A stretch of DNA of 21,441 nt from positions 1-21,441 of the IMG/VR virus record IMGVR_UViG_3300003319_000251; one strand, written 5' to 3'. Shown here piece by piece: positions 1-8,332 of this stretch (within the stretch, counting starts at the first letter, position 1; every line of letters starts with the position of its first letter). This stretch comes from a virus. The notes below the pieces were generated by a model. The model saw only the letters and a list, made by a program, of their open reading frames with translations. It was not told where the DNA came from and did not search any database. The translations under genes were made by a program, and so were the position numbers.

Positions 1-21
1 CTCAGCAGAAAGGACCAAACG

Positions 22-885
22 GTGGCTAAGAGTTGGGAGCGAAGGACTGGTGAAGGCGCTGTCGCCTTCAGCGGTTTTCAGACTTACATATACATGGGTC
101 CGGAGCGAACCATCGCGGCGGTGGCCGCTCAAGTGGGAGTGAAGGAGTCCACCGTTCGGCAGTGGTCGGCCAAGTTTGATTGGGTGGAGCGGTCAAAAGA
201 TTGGGACGGTTTTCTCGCTGAGATTCAGCAGAAAAAAGCTCAAAAGATACTTGAGGAAGACGCGGTCAAATGGGCCAGGCGTCGAGTAGACCTGAGAGAG
301 CAAGAATTCACATTGGCTGAAAAATTAATGGAGAGGGCCAATGACATTCTAAAGATGCCGCTCACTCAGGAGATCATCAAGGGCACCAAGAAAGTAATGG
401 TTGAAGTTGATGGTGAGGAGCACGAAGTGGAGGTTGACACCGTCACCATCATTCAGCCAGTCAAGGTCACCTTTAGAGACGCTGCCACCATGGCAGAGAT
501 TGCTAGCAAGATGCTCCGACTCTCTGCCGAGATGGAGACCAGCAGAAGCAAGGTTGACGTGACCGTCACCAGCGATGCTGAGCGATTGGAAAAGGCCAAG
601 AAAGCGTTGGAGGTGATCAGAGATCAGATGTTTGCGGCCCTTCGCAGTGAGCGTCCACACCTCACTCCTCAGGAAATCATGCAGGAACTGGTTGAGTGGG
701 TGGCTGACGACTGGCATGTTCAGCCGGAGTTGCTGTTGGAGACCAACCAGCGCAGTGCGAGCGCTGAAAGTGACGTTGACGCAGACACCAGAGAAGGTGG
801 TGAGGACGGCCCTGTCACAGTCGACGGGACCATTGTGACTTCAGGAGAAGACTACGACAATCTGGAGGACGGCACGGTACAGTGA
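22..885 (+). CDS. terS: Terminase small subunit
   Basis: This 287-residue protein is probably the DNA-recognition subunit of the packaging motor, which binds the phage packaging site and loads the large subunit. Residues about 30-60 (around IAAVAAQVGVKESTVRQWSA) look like a helix-turn-helix of the type seen at the N-terminus of many small terminases, followed by a Trp-rich segment (WVERSKDWD). The middle is helical and charged, as expected for an oligomerisation region, and the last ~40 residues are acidic. The start is GTG with an AAAGGA ribosome site just upstream. It overlaps the large subunit gene by four bases (GTGA), so the two are likely translationally coupled. The assignment rests on the HTH pattern plus position directly before a clear large terminase gene. 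Confidence 0.85.
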   Translation: MAKSWERRTGEGAVAFSGFQTYIYMGPERTIAAVAAQVGVKESTVRQWSAKFDWVERSKDWDGFLAEIQQKKAQKILEEDAVKWARRRVDLREQEFTLAEKLMERANDILKMPLTQEIIKGTKKVMVEVDGEEHEVEVDTVTIIQPVKVTFRDAATMAEIASKMLRLSAEMETSRSKVDVTVTSDAERLEKAKKALEVIRDQMFAALRSERPHLTPQEIMQELVEWVADDWHVQPELLLETNQRSASAESDVDADTREGGEDGPVTVDGTIVTSGEDYDNLEDGTVQ

Positions 886-2429
886 GCTCCAACTTAAGAG
901 AGCGGGTGAGAGCAAAGAATAAGTCCATACAAATGGGCTCTCCCGTGCAGGAGTCTCTTTGGCCTTCCGTTTTCCTCAACAGAGAGCGGAAGAACCAGTA
1001 CCATCCTCACAATCACAGGGAAGAGGTGTTCGTTTACACCGATGGTCCCCGTTATGGATTGCTCAAAGGTGGAGAAGGATCTGGAAAGAGCACCGCGGGA
1101 GTGATCAAAACCCTCAATCGTTTGCGCCGCGGTATGGACGGGATCATGGTCTCCCCAGACTTTCCCCACTTCAAGAAGAGCCTTTGGCCAGAGTTCAGGA
1201 GGTGGTGTCCACTCAAAGTCGTTGTCAAAGAGCAGAGGCACCGACTATCGCCCACCTGGGATCCGGGTGGTTTTTTCCCGCTCCACTTCTACAACGAACT
1301 TGGAGGCATCTCCACTCTGTACTGCGGGGGAATCGAGGATCCAACTGGCTGGGAAGGTCCAAACGTCTCTTTTGCCCACTTTGATGAGGCGAGGCGCCAC
1401 TCAAATGCTGAGGCCCTCAAGACGCTGGACGGCCGTGTCCGTATTCCGGGACCAAACGGTGAGCCCTGTCAAATATGGCTCACCACCACTCCCAGGAAAC
1501 ACTGGCTCTACGATTATTTTGGAGGAGTGGAGCCGGGAGAGGAGCCGGCCATGCAGCCGGACGATCCCAAGTTGGAGTTCAAGAAGCTGGCTTCCGTGCT
1601 CACCTTGTACACGGCTGAGAACGAAAAGAACCTGGAGCTAAATTACGTCTCCAACAGGAGAAAGTCGCTCACCGAGGCGGAGGCCAGGGTGCTTCTCGAA
1701 GCCGCTTGGGAGGACATCAGCGACTCGGAGCCGTTTCTTCCCTCGATCCTCTGGTGGTCCCCCGGATGTCTTGACCAGGAAATGCCTCCTCCAACCATAA
1801 ATGACGCTCTGGTGGTCGCTCTGGACGCCGGAATCAATAACGACTCGTTTGGATTGATTGCCGTGTCAGCCCACCCCACCAAGTCCGGCGCTCTGGCGGT
1901 GCAGGCCGTTCACGAGTGGAACCCAAAAAAGGTGCCGGAAGACTACTTGGTGGTCACTGGAAAGACCAAGTCGCTTGACTTTAGGAAAATACGCGAAGAG
2001 ATAGAGGAGCTCATTGACAACTGGAATGTCATCAAGCTGGTCTATGACCGGACCGAGCTCCACCTCATGGCTCAGGACCTGAGCGCGAAGGTGCTGACGG
2101 AGACGTTTTCCCAACAGACGGAACGGCAGATTGCTGACAAACAGTTGTTGGATCTTATTCGAGAGAGGCGCGTGTGGCATCGTGGTGAGGAGGAGCTTCA
2201 AAAGCACCTCGCTAACGCCAATCGTAAGCCGGATGGGGACAGAAAAATACGCATCGTCAAGCGAGAAGACCATTTGAAAATTGACTTGGCCGTGTGCTTG
2301 TCCATGGCCTGTCACGCTATCCTGGAGTTTGTGCCCAACGCCGCTCCCGGATACGTCGCCACTGGTTCGGCGTTGAGCGGCAACGCGGTTGAGCAGTTGT
2401 TTGAGCTTATTTCGACCGCATCGAATTGA
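882..2429 (+). CDS. terL: Terminase large subunit (ATPase-nuclease)
   Basis: This 515-residue protein is the motor that pumps DNA into the prohead and cuts the concatemer. The N-terminal ATPase shows a Walker A loop GGEGSGKST (residues 63-71), a Walker B ending FAHFDEA with D168 and E169, and a coupling motif TTTP (201-204). The C-terminal RNase H-like nuclease shows three acidic positions in the expected order: D315 (VVALDAGINND), D389 (KLVYDR) and D468 (HLKIDLAV). Length is normal for the family. The start is GTG, overlapping the small-subunit stop codon. All catalytic motifs are intact, so the protein should be active. The mode of packaging (cos or headful) cannot be read from this window. 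Confidence 0.96.
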   Translation: MSSNLRERVRAKNKSIQMGSPVQESLWPSVFLNRERKNQYHPHNHREEVFVYTDGPRYGLLKGGEGSGKSTAGVIKTLNRLRRGMDGIMVSPDFPHFKKSLWPEFRRWCPLKVVVKEQRHRLSPTWDPGGFFPLHFYNELGGISTLYCGGIEDPTGWEGPNVSFAHFDEARRHSNAEALKTLDGRVRIPGPNGEPCQIWLTTTPRKHWLYDYFGGVEPGEEPAMQPDDPKLEFKKLASVLTLYTAENEKNLELNYVSNRRKSLTEAEARVLLEAAWEDISDSEPFLPSILWWSPGCLDQEMPPPTINDALVVALDAGINNDSFGLIAVSAHPTKSGALAVQAVHEWNPKKVPEDYLVVTGKTKSLDFRKIREEIEELIDNWNVIKLVYDRTELHLMAQDLSAKVLTETFSQQTERQIADKQLLDLIRERRVWHRGEEELQKHLANANRKPDGDRKIRIVKREDHLKIDLAVCLSMACHAILEFVPNAAPGYVATGSALSGNAVEQLFELISTASN

Positions 2430-2434
2430 GGAGG
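2429..2434 (+). promoter_or_regulatory. Start-deciding ribosome binding site
   Basis: A full AGGAGG Shine-Dalgarno sequence overlaps the terminase stop codon and sits six bases before a GTG at 2441. A TTG at 2426 in the same frame lies upstream of this site and would put the ribosome site inside the coding region, so the GTG is the better start. Confidence 0.8.
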
Positions 2435-2440
2435 TGCTAC

Positions 2441-3028
2441 GTGGGACACCACGATTTTACGGAAGAAGAACGTGAGCGATACCGAGAATTGTCAAAACAG
2501 TACGGCGACAAGAATGACCACTTTCAAAAGGTTCTCATGGCTGGAAAGTGGGGGGACCGAGATGAGGGAGTGAAACGGTGCTGGTACTGTGGCAGTTTGG
2601 AGCCGGTGGAGATGCTCTCCCTGTTTCAAGCCGGAAGGGTGGTCCGCTACTCCGGCTCCGATTGGAAGTATGGGTATCCACACAAGTTTTACCTGGATAT
2701 TGACTCCGGTAAACCGGCCGTCACTTATTACGTGATAAACGACGAGCGAGTCACCAAAGAGGAGTACGACAAAGCCATGGCTGACTCCAACTACAGGTGC
2801 AGACCTGGAGGTGGCAGATCAATGGGCTCTGGTCACGAGCGAGGGACCGGATTGATTTACGCCAAGTTCTACACCGAGCACCTCAAGGACGTGGAAGACA
2901 AGGAGCTCTTCACTCGAGTCACCCAGATGATCTATGAAAAATTCCGCATCAACTTCGGAATTCAAGACGGCAAGCTCATGTACTCGGCCCCTTGTCACGG
3001 GTATCAGGCTTCCGGAGGCAGGCCATGA
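2441..3028 (+). CDS. Conserved-type phage protein with CxxC motif, unknown function
   Basis: This soluble protein of 195 residues starts at the GTG placed six bases after AGGAGG. Near residue 47 it carries CWYCGSLEP, followed by a segment ending PHKFYLDI. That combination (a C-x-Y-C-G-S block, then a His-Lys-Phe-Tyr block) is familiar from small head-region proteins of many phages. The two close cysteines could be half of a zinc site, and the protein has further cysteines near residue 113 (YRCRPGGG) and near the C-terminus (PCHG). The N-terminus is highly charged (EEERERYREL). The gene sits between terminase and portal, and its stop overlaps the next start by four bases (ATGA), so it belongs to the packaging operon. 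No enzymatic function can be assigned. Confidence 0.75.
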   Translation: MGHHDFTEEERERYRELSKQYGDKNDHFQKVLMAGKWGDRDEGVKRCWYCGSLEPVEMLSLFQAGRVVRYSGSDWKYGYPHKFYLDIDSGKPAVTYYVINDERVTKEEYDKAMADSNYRCRPGGGRSMGSGHERGTGLIYAKFYTEHLKDVEDKELFTRVTQMIYEKFRINFGIQDGKLMYSAPCHGYQASGGRP

Positions 3029-3303
3029 CACTGCGGGTTGAAGGGGTCGGTCATGTCGCCATGAATGGGCCCACCTCTGGTCCAGTTCAAATGCTCTTCA
3101 AGGACGGGGAGCACACCATCAACGAGGCGATGGTCGCCCATCTCGGGGGAACAGAGGCGGTGCTGGAGTTTAGGGACAAGTGCGCCCAAGTCACGTACCA
3201 GGAGTTCGTGTCCGGTTTTTGGAAGTTGTTGGAAAAAACCAAGGTCAACGAAATGATGCGGGGATACATTTCATCGCACTTTCGTGTTGGGAGGCCGCTG
3301 TGA
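3025..3303 (+). CDS. Small hypothetical protein
   Basis: This 92-residue protein is not recognised. I chose the ATG because GGAGG at 3014-3018 lies six bases upstream of it; a TTG at 2992 in the same frame precedes that site. The N-terminus looks beta-like (MTLRVEGVGHVAMNG) and the C-terminal half helical (EFVSGFWKLLEKTKVNEMM), ending in a basic HFRVGRPL tail. It overlaps its upstream neighbour by ATGA and its downstream neighbour by GTGA, so all three small genes are probably translated in a coupled way. No cysteine or catalytic pattern stands out. Confidence 0.6.
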   Translation: MTLRVEGVGHVAMNGPTSGPVQMLFKDGEHTINEAMVAHLGGTEAVLEFRDKCAQVTYQEFVSGFWKLLEKTKVNEMMRGYISSHFRVGRPL

Positions 3304-3554
3304 TTGACCACCTCATCTTCGTACTTATCGGCATCACGTTGTGGTTCATGCTGGGGGTTTTTTACACCTGCTGGGTGGCGGTGTTTAAGCCGGCAACATT
3401 GGTTCGGAATGAAAAGTTTCGCTATGACCTCGCCTTTGCCACCACCCTGTTGTGGTTTCCCTCGCTGGTGTTTCAGTTGGTGAAACTGGCTCTCTCAATT
3501 CCCGCCAGGATCGCTCTAAAAGGGGCAAAAACCGTCAAGTTGATCGCCGGATGA
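3300..3554 (+). CDS. Small membrane protein, two predicted transmembrane helices
   Basis: This is an 84-residue integral membrane protein. It starts at a GTG overlapping the previous stop (GTGA), five bases after GGGAGG at 3289-3294. The first hydrophobic segment begins almost at the N-terminus (HLIFVLIGITLWFMLGVFY) and the second lies near the middle (FATTLLWFPSLVFQLVKLAL). They are joined by a short basic loop (RNEKFRYD), and the tail is basic (RIALKGAKTVK). Size and topology would suit a holin-like protein, but position inside the packaging module, away from any endolysin in view, makes that only one option. A membrane-associated assembly or superinfection role is equally possible. An in-frame reading upstream of the GTG lies inside the previous gene and has no ribosome site. 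Confidence 0.65.
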   Translation: MIDHLIFVLIGITLWFMLGVFYTCWVAVFKPATLVRNEKFRYDLAFATTLLWFPSLVFQLVKLALSIPARIALKGAKTVKLIAG

Positions 3555-3586
3555 GATAGTAGAACAAGACCCCGGAGACTATACGA

Positions 3587-4951
3587 TTGAACATTGTTGA
3601 TCTCATAGCCGAAGCGATCACCTTGAACCCCAAGTCAATGCGTGACGCCGTCACCACGGGAGAGATCACTGCCGCCAGCTCCCAGCAGGTGGGCGTGATT
3701 CACAGTGACACCAAAGCTGTCAAGAAGTCCGGCGTGAAGCAGTGGCGACTTTACGCCGAGCACTCTTGGGCCGTTCGCACCGCGCTTGACATCCACAGAA
3801 ACTTCACCACTTTGGTGGTTCCCGCAGTGGTGCCGGTGGATCCCAAGAAACCAATGGACGAGAAGGTCAAGACGGCTATTGAGGACTTGTTCTCCAAGCG
3901 CATGAGCAACGGCGATTCCTACGCAGAGGTCAAAGAGCAAATGGTTGAGGACTACTTTGTTCTCAGTCATGGATTCGCTGAGCTCTGGCTTCAAAGGGAC
4001 GCCAAACCGTACAACATCACCCCTTTGAACGCCGCCAACATAGGGTTCTTATCGAATTGGGATGGCACCAGGCTGGATTCTCCTAGGTACGCCGAGTTTG
4101 ACTCATCCACCTCGCGGGTGAAGCGCTACCTGGGCGACCAGCACGTGATGAACATTACCAATCGTAAAAGGAGCTATGACAAACTCGGTCTTTCTCATGT
4201 TGAAGTGCTTGATATGGCTGTCCAAGGTCTCCTCGCCGGGGATGACCACCTTCTCCATGAACTCCGTTATCCCTCAGCCAGCGGCGCGCTCAGCCTGGGT
4301 GAGGGTACCACTCCCGCCACCGCGGATGAGGTGCGCGCCAAGATCGCGGCGGCCGCCAAATGGGCGTTTGTGGTCATCTCGGGAAGCAAAGACCCGAAGT
4401 TTATCCCTTTCAAGCCGAAAGACCTTAAGCAGTTAGACAAGCAGCTCTGGTTCGTGAGAGAGGTGTGCGCCCTCTTTGGTCTCCCCATCACCGCTTTGGC
4501 CCAATCAGCTGACTCCACTCGCGCCAACACCGTGGCGCTGTTAGACCAGATGGGTGAGGGACTCAAGGACACCATCGTCCGAATCAGAAAGATGGAGAAC
4601 CAGTACATCGTTCCCACCTATGGGGATCCGAAAAAGCACAACTGTCGCATTGACTATCCAATACTCAATCAGAAGGACGCCTTGAAGCAAGCGGAGCTCA
4701 CCGCCATCCAGATGGCCAAGCAGCCGTACATCACCATCAATGAGGCGAGGAGAGACGCTGGCAAGGAGCCATTGGATCTCAAGATTGCGGACGACGTGCT
4801 TCTGAACAGCTCGGTTGGACTGGTGCCACTCACGGTTCTCAATAATCAGGTCTACAACAATCCAGGCGGTGAAGAGCCCAACAAACCCAACCCTGACAGT
4901 GAGACGGTTCCGGATGAAGAGGATGATGGGAAAAGTGCCAAAAAGCACTAA
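3587..4951 (+). CDS. Portal protein
   Basis: This 454-residue protein is the dodecameric portal at the unique capsid vertex, through which terminase packages DNA and to which the neck attaches. Evidence includes length, place between terminase and protease, and portal-type segments: an N-terminal alpha/beta region, the helical stem region around GLSHVEVLDMAVQGLLAGDDH (residues 201-221), the FVREVCALFGLPITALA block (289-305), and a helical crown with QAELTAIQMAKQPYITINEARRDAG-like sequence. The C-terminus is acidic and Pro/Asn-rich, probably disordered. The start is a TTG; GGAG at 3574-3577 lies nine bases upstream and no better start is near. The fold family appears to be the HK97/SPP1 portal type, assigned by pattern rather than by search. 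Confidence 0.9.
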   Translation: MNIVDLIAEAITLNPKSMRDAVTTGEITAASSQQVGVIHSDTKAVKKSGVKQWRLYAEHSWAVRTALDIHRNFTTLVVPAVVPVDPKKPMDEKVKTAIEDLFSKRMSNGDSYAEVKEQMVEDYFVLSHGFAELWLQRDAKPYNITPLNAANIGFLSNWDGTRLDSPRYAEFDSSTSRVKRYLGDQHVMNITNRKRSYDKLGLSHVEVLDMAVQGLLAGDDHLLHELRYPSASGALSLGEGTTPATADEVRAKIAAAAKWAFVVISGSKDPKFIPFKPKDLKQLDKQLWFVREVCALFGLPITALAQSADSTRANTVALLDQMGEGLKDTIVRIRKMENQYIVPTYGDPKKHNCRIDYPILNQKDALKQAELTAIQMAKQPYITINEARRDAGKEPLDLKIADDVLLNSSVGLVPLTVLNNQVYNNPGGEEPNKPNPDSETVPDEEDDGKSAKKH

Positions 4952-4981
4952 ATCATTTTTCATAGATAGGATTTTCGACTT

Positions 4982-6667
4982 ATGACCACAAAAACCCAAA
5001 CTGAGATGCTGGCGGAGATCAAGGGCGAACTTGACACCGATCTCTTGCCCAAGTTTAAGTTTGTCACGGACCTTCCCATGCGATCCCTTCGCTTCGGTGA
5101 AACGGAGCCAGCCCCCGAAGACACTGAGTGGGCCGCGCAGGGACTTCGCATTTTTGAGGTCAAACAAAACGACGCCCGCGCTTCGGATGGCAAAAAGCGC
5201 GTGAGGCTCACGGCCTCTTCAAACGCCTTTGACCTCGTCAACGACGTGATGTCAAAGAACGCTTTGGAGCGCATGAAGGGCGCTGCCGTTGGCACCACCA
5301 TCTTCCTGAATCACGAGGCCTACGTGCCGGAGTCAGTGTTTGGCGCGGTTGAGGCCACTGAGTTCGTGACTCGCACCTTTAAGGTGCAAAGCGCGGAAGG
5401 AAAGATGGTCTCTGTCAAAGTGATGTGCTTGGACTTTGACGTGGTTGTCACTGAGAAGAACCCCCGTGCCATCCTAACCTGGGAGCAGATCGATGAGGGT
5501 ATCGTCAAGCTCGGCGCCTCTGTCACCATCGCCATCGTGGACAAGTCATCCGCCTCCGGAGGTGGAAGGCAAATCGACGACGTTATCTACCTGGAGACCT
5601 CCATCGTCGGTATTCCGTGCAATCAAACGGCCTGGGTGCAACATGTTAAGTCCAAGTCCTGGGTCCACCAGGCCAAGAGTGTGCTGCGTGAGCGCGACAA
5701 GCTCACACTTCCTCCCATAGTTCCGAGTGAGAGCAAGACCGTGACTGTGGAGGAGATCGTTGAAGAAGGAGAAACCCTGAAAAACCTGGGCAAAACCCCG
5801 GCCCCGGAGGCGGAAGAAACCGCTCCTCCTCCGCCTCCGGATGGTGACCAAAACGAGGCAAAATCGCTATCGAGCGATCCCAGTGATAAAAGGGTGAGGA
5901 GTTTCGCCAAGCGGTTCACGAAAAAGGAGCGACAGCAACACATGTCGGAAAAACTTCGAAAGCGCATCGCGGAGGCCTCCACACCGAAGGAGGCCAAGGA
6001 CATTTTCTCGGAGGCTCTTCAAGAGCATTTCGAAAATCCCTGGCTTTACGTTTATCTCATGGAAGATTGCTTGGTGGAGCTGATGTACTTCAACTCCAAC
6101 ATGTCGGCTGAGGACAAAGTCACGGCCGCCAAAGACATGTTCGCGTCCTTCCAGAGCAAGATGATGGAGGTGTTGTCGGCTTACTTCTCAGATGACGAGG
6201 ATGAGAAGTCCGTGGCCATGCGAAAGGCGGTAGACTTCGCCATGGTCAATTACATTCAGACGGCCATGAAAGAGGGTCGTCGAAACAACAAAGAAGACCA
6301 GGCCGCCGTCCAGGAAATGCACCGCCTCTGCTGCTCGCTGGGAGCGGAATGCGGTGACAGTTCCAAATCAGCCACCGCGCCTCCTGTCACCGATCCGGAT
6401 GAGACGGATGAGGAGAAGAGCGCCGGAGCTAACATCGCAAACATTGATGAGGCCGTCAAAGCGAAGAAGAAAGCGCTTCGCGAGGCCTTGGCCCAGCAAA
6501 AGACTTTGGTCGATGAGAAGGCCGCGGAAATTGAGAGGTTGACCGCGGAGAAGAAGCAGTTGGAAGAAGACGTCGCCTTCTGGAAAGCAGGAGCTGAGTC
6601 CGCCACCGCACAAGCCGAGGAGCTGTTGAAGCAACCGGCCCCGCGCCCGGGCGCCAGCGTCTCCTAG
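4982..6667 (+). CDS. Prohead protease fused to scaffold-like C-terminal region
   Basis: This 561-residue protein combines a head maturation protease (about residues 55-225) with a long helical region that resembles a scaffold. The protease part matches the S78 (HK97 gp4-type) pattern: a candidate triad of H111 (FLNHE), S180 (KLGASVTIAIVD) and E205 (YLETSIVGIPCN). A proline-rich linker follows (residues 273-287, with a run of six prolines), then a helical domain (321-455) and a coiled coil (about 489-551, rich in Lys, Glu and Ala). In related phages the protease processes scaffold and capsid N-termini inside the prohead and then digests itself. The gene ends 53 bases before the capsid gene. 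The start ATG has only a weak ribosome site (AGG at 4968-4970, 11 bases away). Confidence 0.85.
   Translation: MTTKTQTEMLAEIKGELDTDLLPKFKFVTDLPMRSLRFGETEPAPEDTEWAAQGLRIFEVKQNDARASDGKKRVRLTASSNAFDLVNDVMSKNALERMKGAAVGTTIFLNHEAYVPESVFGAVEATEFVTRTFKVQSAEGKMVSVKVMCLDFDVVVTEKNPRAILTWEQIDEGIVKLGASVTIAIVDKSSASGGGRQIDDVIYLETSIVGIPCNQTAWVQHVKSKSWVHQAKSVLRERDKLTLPPIVPSESKTVTVEEIVEEGETLKNLGKTPAPEAEETAPPPPPDGDQNEAKSLSSDPSDKRVRSFAKRFTKKERQQHMSEKLRKRIAEASTPKEAKDIFSEALQEHFENPWLYVYLMEDCLVELMYFNSNMSAEDKVTAAKDMFASFQSKMMEVLSAYFSDDEDEKSVAMRKAVDFAMVNYIQTAMKEGRRNNKEDQAAVQEMHRLCCSLGAECGDSSKSATAPPVTDPDETDEEKSAGANIANIDEAVKAKKKALREALAQQKTLVDEKAAEIERLTAEKKQLEEDVAFWKAGAESATAQAEELLKQPAPRPGASVS
5942..6667 (+). CDS. Possible nested scaffold protein (internal in-frame start)
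   Basis: An AAGGAG at 5924-5929 lies 12 bases before an in-frame ATG that is codon 321 of the protease-scaffold gene. Initiation there would give a free 241-residue protein starting MSEKLRKRIAE. It would hold exactly the helical domain and C-terminal coiled coil and lack the whole protease and the proline linker. Phage lambda makes its scaffold Nu3 from such an internal start inside the protease gene C, and this arrangement looks analogous. The 12-base spacing is longer than ideal, so this is a plausible inference, not an established product. Confidence 0.4.
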   Translation: MSEKLRKRIAEASTPKEAKDIFSEALQEHFENPWLYVYLMEDCLVELMYFNSNMSAEDKVTAAKDMFASFQSKMMEVLSAYFSDDEDEKSVAMRKAVDFAMVNYIQTAMKEGRRNNKEDQAAVQEMHRLCCSLGAECGDSSKSATAPPVTDPDETDEEKSAGANIANIDEAVKAKKKALREALAQQKTLVDEKAAEIERLTAEKKQLEEDVAFWKAGAESATAQAEELLKQPAPRPGASVS

Positions 6668-6720
6668 CGTCCTCCGATGAGGCAAGCGAACTTAAACCCC
6701 CTTTCCACGAGGAGAAACTG

Positions 6721-8262
6721 ATGCCTGACGAAAACGTTGAGACAACCGAGACGGGCACGGCGGATAAGGAGAGCCTTATCGCCCGACTTGAGAAAATCGC
6801 CAAGGGGACTCAGGCCGGTCAGCAAGCGGCCGCCGCAGGAGGCGGAACCGCGAAAGCTGGCGACCCCGTGTCCATTCACGCCAAAACCGAAGACGGAGAC
6901 GACACGGTAGATCACGTTGACCCCCTCCGTAAGAACTTTGAATCGGTGGCTAAGTTCCACCGCGACTTCAAGCACTTTGGATCAGAGAAGGCTCTCGAGG
7001 ATCCGGTCTCTTACCTGAGAGAAACGTACGTCGACATGAAAGGTCGCCGTCGGTACAAGGTGAGCAACGCCGAGCTTGAGACGGCCATTCAGATCCTTTT
7101 GCATCAGGGCGCAGCCACGGCCACCAAGCAGGGTCAGGGCACTCCCTTTGTGCAGTGGAAGAACCGTCACGGTGCCGGACAGGCCATCGAGCAGGGTTTT
7201 GAACTCGGACTCCAGAAGGGACTCTTCCCGGATGCGAGTTCATTGAGCAAAGCTCTTGAGACCGGCGGTGGTCTCACATCCGGTGGTCCACTCATCCGCA
7301 CGGACATCGACCCACTCCTCCGAGAGGCGTACCTTCGCAAGTTTCCTTTGGGAGACATGATTCGTCGTTTCCCGGCCAACGGTTTGGTGCACACATACGA
7401 CCAGCGCACCTCCGTGGGAACGGCCTCGACGGTCACGGAAATGGGCGACTTGGCGGCCACGGAGTCACAGTCAACTTACGTCCGCAAGGCGAACTCAAAC
7501 ATCGCCGTGTTGGCGACCCGCAGGCAGATTTCGCTCAAGCTCCAGTACGCTGTGGCGCAGAGCGGAATGAGTTTCGACCTGTCGGGATCTCAGAACCTGG
7601 AAGTCATTGGAGCTTTGACGGCGATCGCCCGTCTCAATCAGGCTCTCATTTGCCAGGGCAACTACACCACCAACACCGGCACTCTCAACAACGAGGACGG
7701 ACTCTGGGACAACACCACCTATGACGGCCTCAGGACCATCCTGAAGGCGGCCGGCACCTCCATCACCAAGTCAGCCTCTGACTCATATCTGCGCACCATC
7801 AACCGCGCAGTGGGCCAGGTGGTCAACTCTGGTGGAGACACGGACGACCTGATGATCCTGCTCTCACTGGGCGCCAAGGTGGACGTTGAGGATGAGCTCC
7901 TCAATTTCCTGCGCATCGTGAACGCCACCCCCGGCGGCGGTATTCCGACCAACCTCACCTCCAGCGGAATCCTGACCGTAGCCGACACCGTTCAAAAGCT
8001 GATGGCCGTTCCGGCTTCGGCTCAGAACGAGGGAATCGGCTTTTACGACCTGTCGGGAACCAGCGTTGAGGACATGTACGTGATTGATCCGAACGGGATG
8101 GGCCTCGCCTATCTCGGTTCGCCTCAACCCGCCATCCTCGAGTTGCCGGTGGGCTTCAACAACGCGCTCTCGAACGTGTACATCCCGTTCCTGATGAATG
8201 GACTGTGCGTGTTCGTGACCTCGTTCCATCGCAAGATCAGGATCCCCACGCAGACCCTGTAA
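6721..8262 (+). CDS. Major capsid protein (HK97 fold)
   Basis: This 513-residue protein is the shell-forming subunit. It has an N-terminal region of about 175 residues that is low-complexity, then helical and charged, as expected for a delta-domain that the upstream protease may remove. This is followed by the typical start of the mature HK97-type core, GGGLTSGGPLIRTD (residues 182-195). Later segments include the helix-rich spine region around QISLKLQYAVAQSG and the A-domain-like C-terminal half. The ATG is preceded by GAGGAG with six bases between GGAG and the start. It follows the protease-scaffold gene directly, the usual order. The cleavage site cannot be placed with certainty; the stretch just before residue 182 is the natural candidate. 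Confidence 0.92.
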   Translation: MPDENVETTETGTADKESLIARLEKIAKGTQAGQQAAAAGGGTAKAGDPVSIHAKTEDGDDTVDHVDPLRKNFESVAKFHRDFKHFGSEKALEDPVSYLRETYVDMKGRRRYKVSNAELETAIQILLHQGAATATKQGQGTPFVQWKNRHGAGQAIEQGFELGLQKGLFPDASSLSKALETGGGLTSGGPLIRTDIDPLLREAYLRKFPLGDMIRRFPANGLVHTYDQRTSVGTASTVTEMGDLAATESQSTYVRKANSNIAVLATRRQISLKLQYAVAQSGMSFDLSGSQNLEVIGALTAIARLNQALICQGNYTTNTGTLNNEDGLWDNTTYDGLRTILKAAGTSITKSASDSYLRTINRAVGQVVNSGGDTDDLMILLSLGAKVDVEDELLNFLRIVNATPGGGIPTNLTSSGILTVADTVQKLMAVPASAQNEGIGFYDLSGTSVEDMYVIDPNGMGLAYLGSPQPAILELPVGFNNALSNVYIPFLMNGLCVFVTSFHRKIRIPTQTL

Positions 8263-8279
8263 GGTGATCCGTTAACCCT

Positions 8280-8313
8280 AGCTGCGGCGGCGTCATGAGG
8301 CGCCGCCAAAGCT
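8280..8313 (+). other. GC-rich hairpin after the capsid gene
   Basis: A perfect seven-pair stem (8286-8292 with 8301-8307, GGCGGCG against CGCCGCC) has an eight-base loop. Outer AGCT tetramers at 8280-8283 and 8310-8313 can extend it across a 2x2 internal loop. It sits 17 bases after the capsid stop. There is no U-tract, so it is not a standard intrinsic terminator. It may stabilise the 3' end of the capsid message or slow transcription. Confidence 0.5.
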
Positions 8314-8332
8314 ACAAACTTTGGAGAGTTCA

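Noticed and set aside
4541-5167. A 208-codon minus-strand open frame across the portal-protease junction
   Set aside because: It runs opposite two well supported genes and its protein shows no recognisable pattern.
8280-8313. Intrinsic terminator after the capsid gene
   Set aside because: The stem is good but it is followed by AAAGCTAC, with no U-tract, so I list it only as a hairpin.
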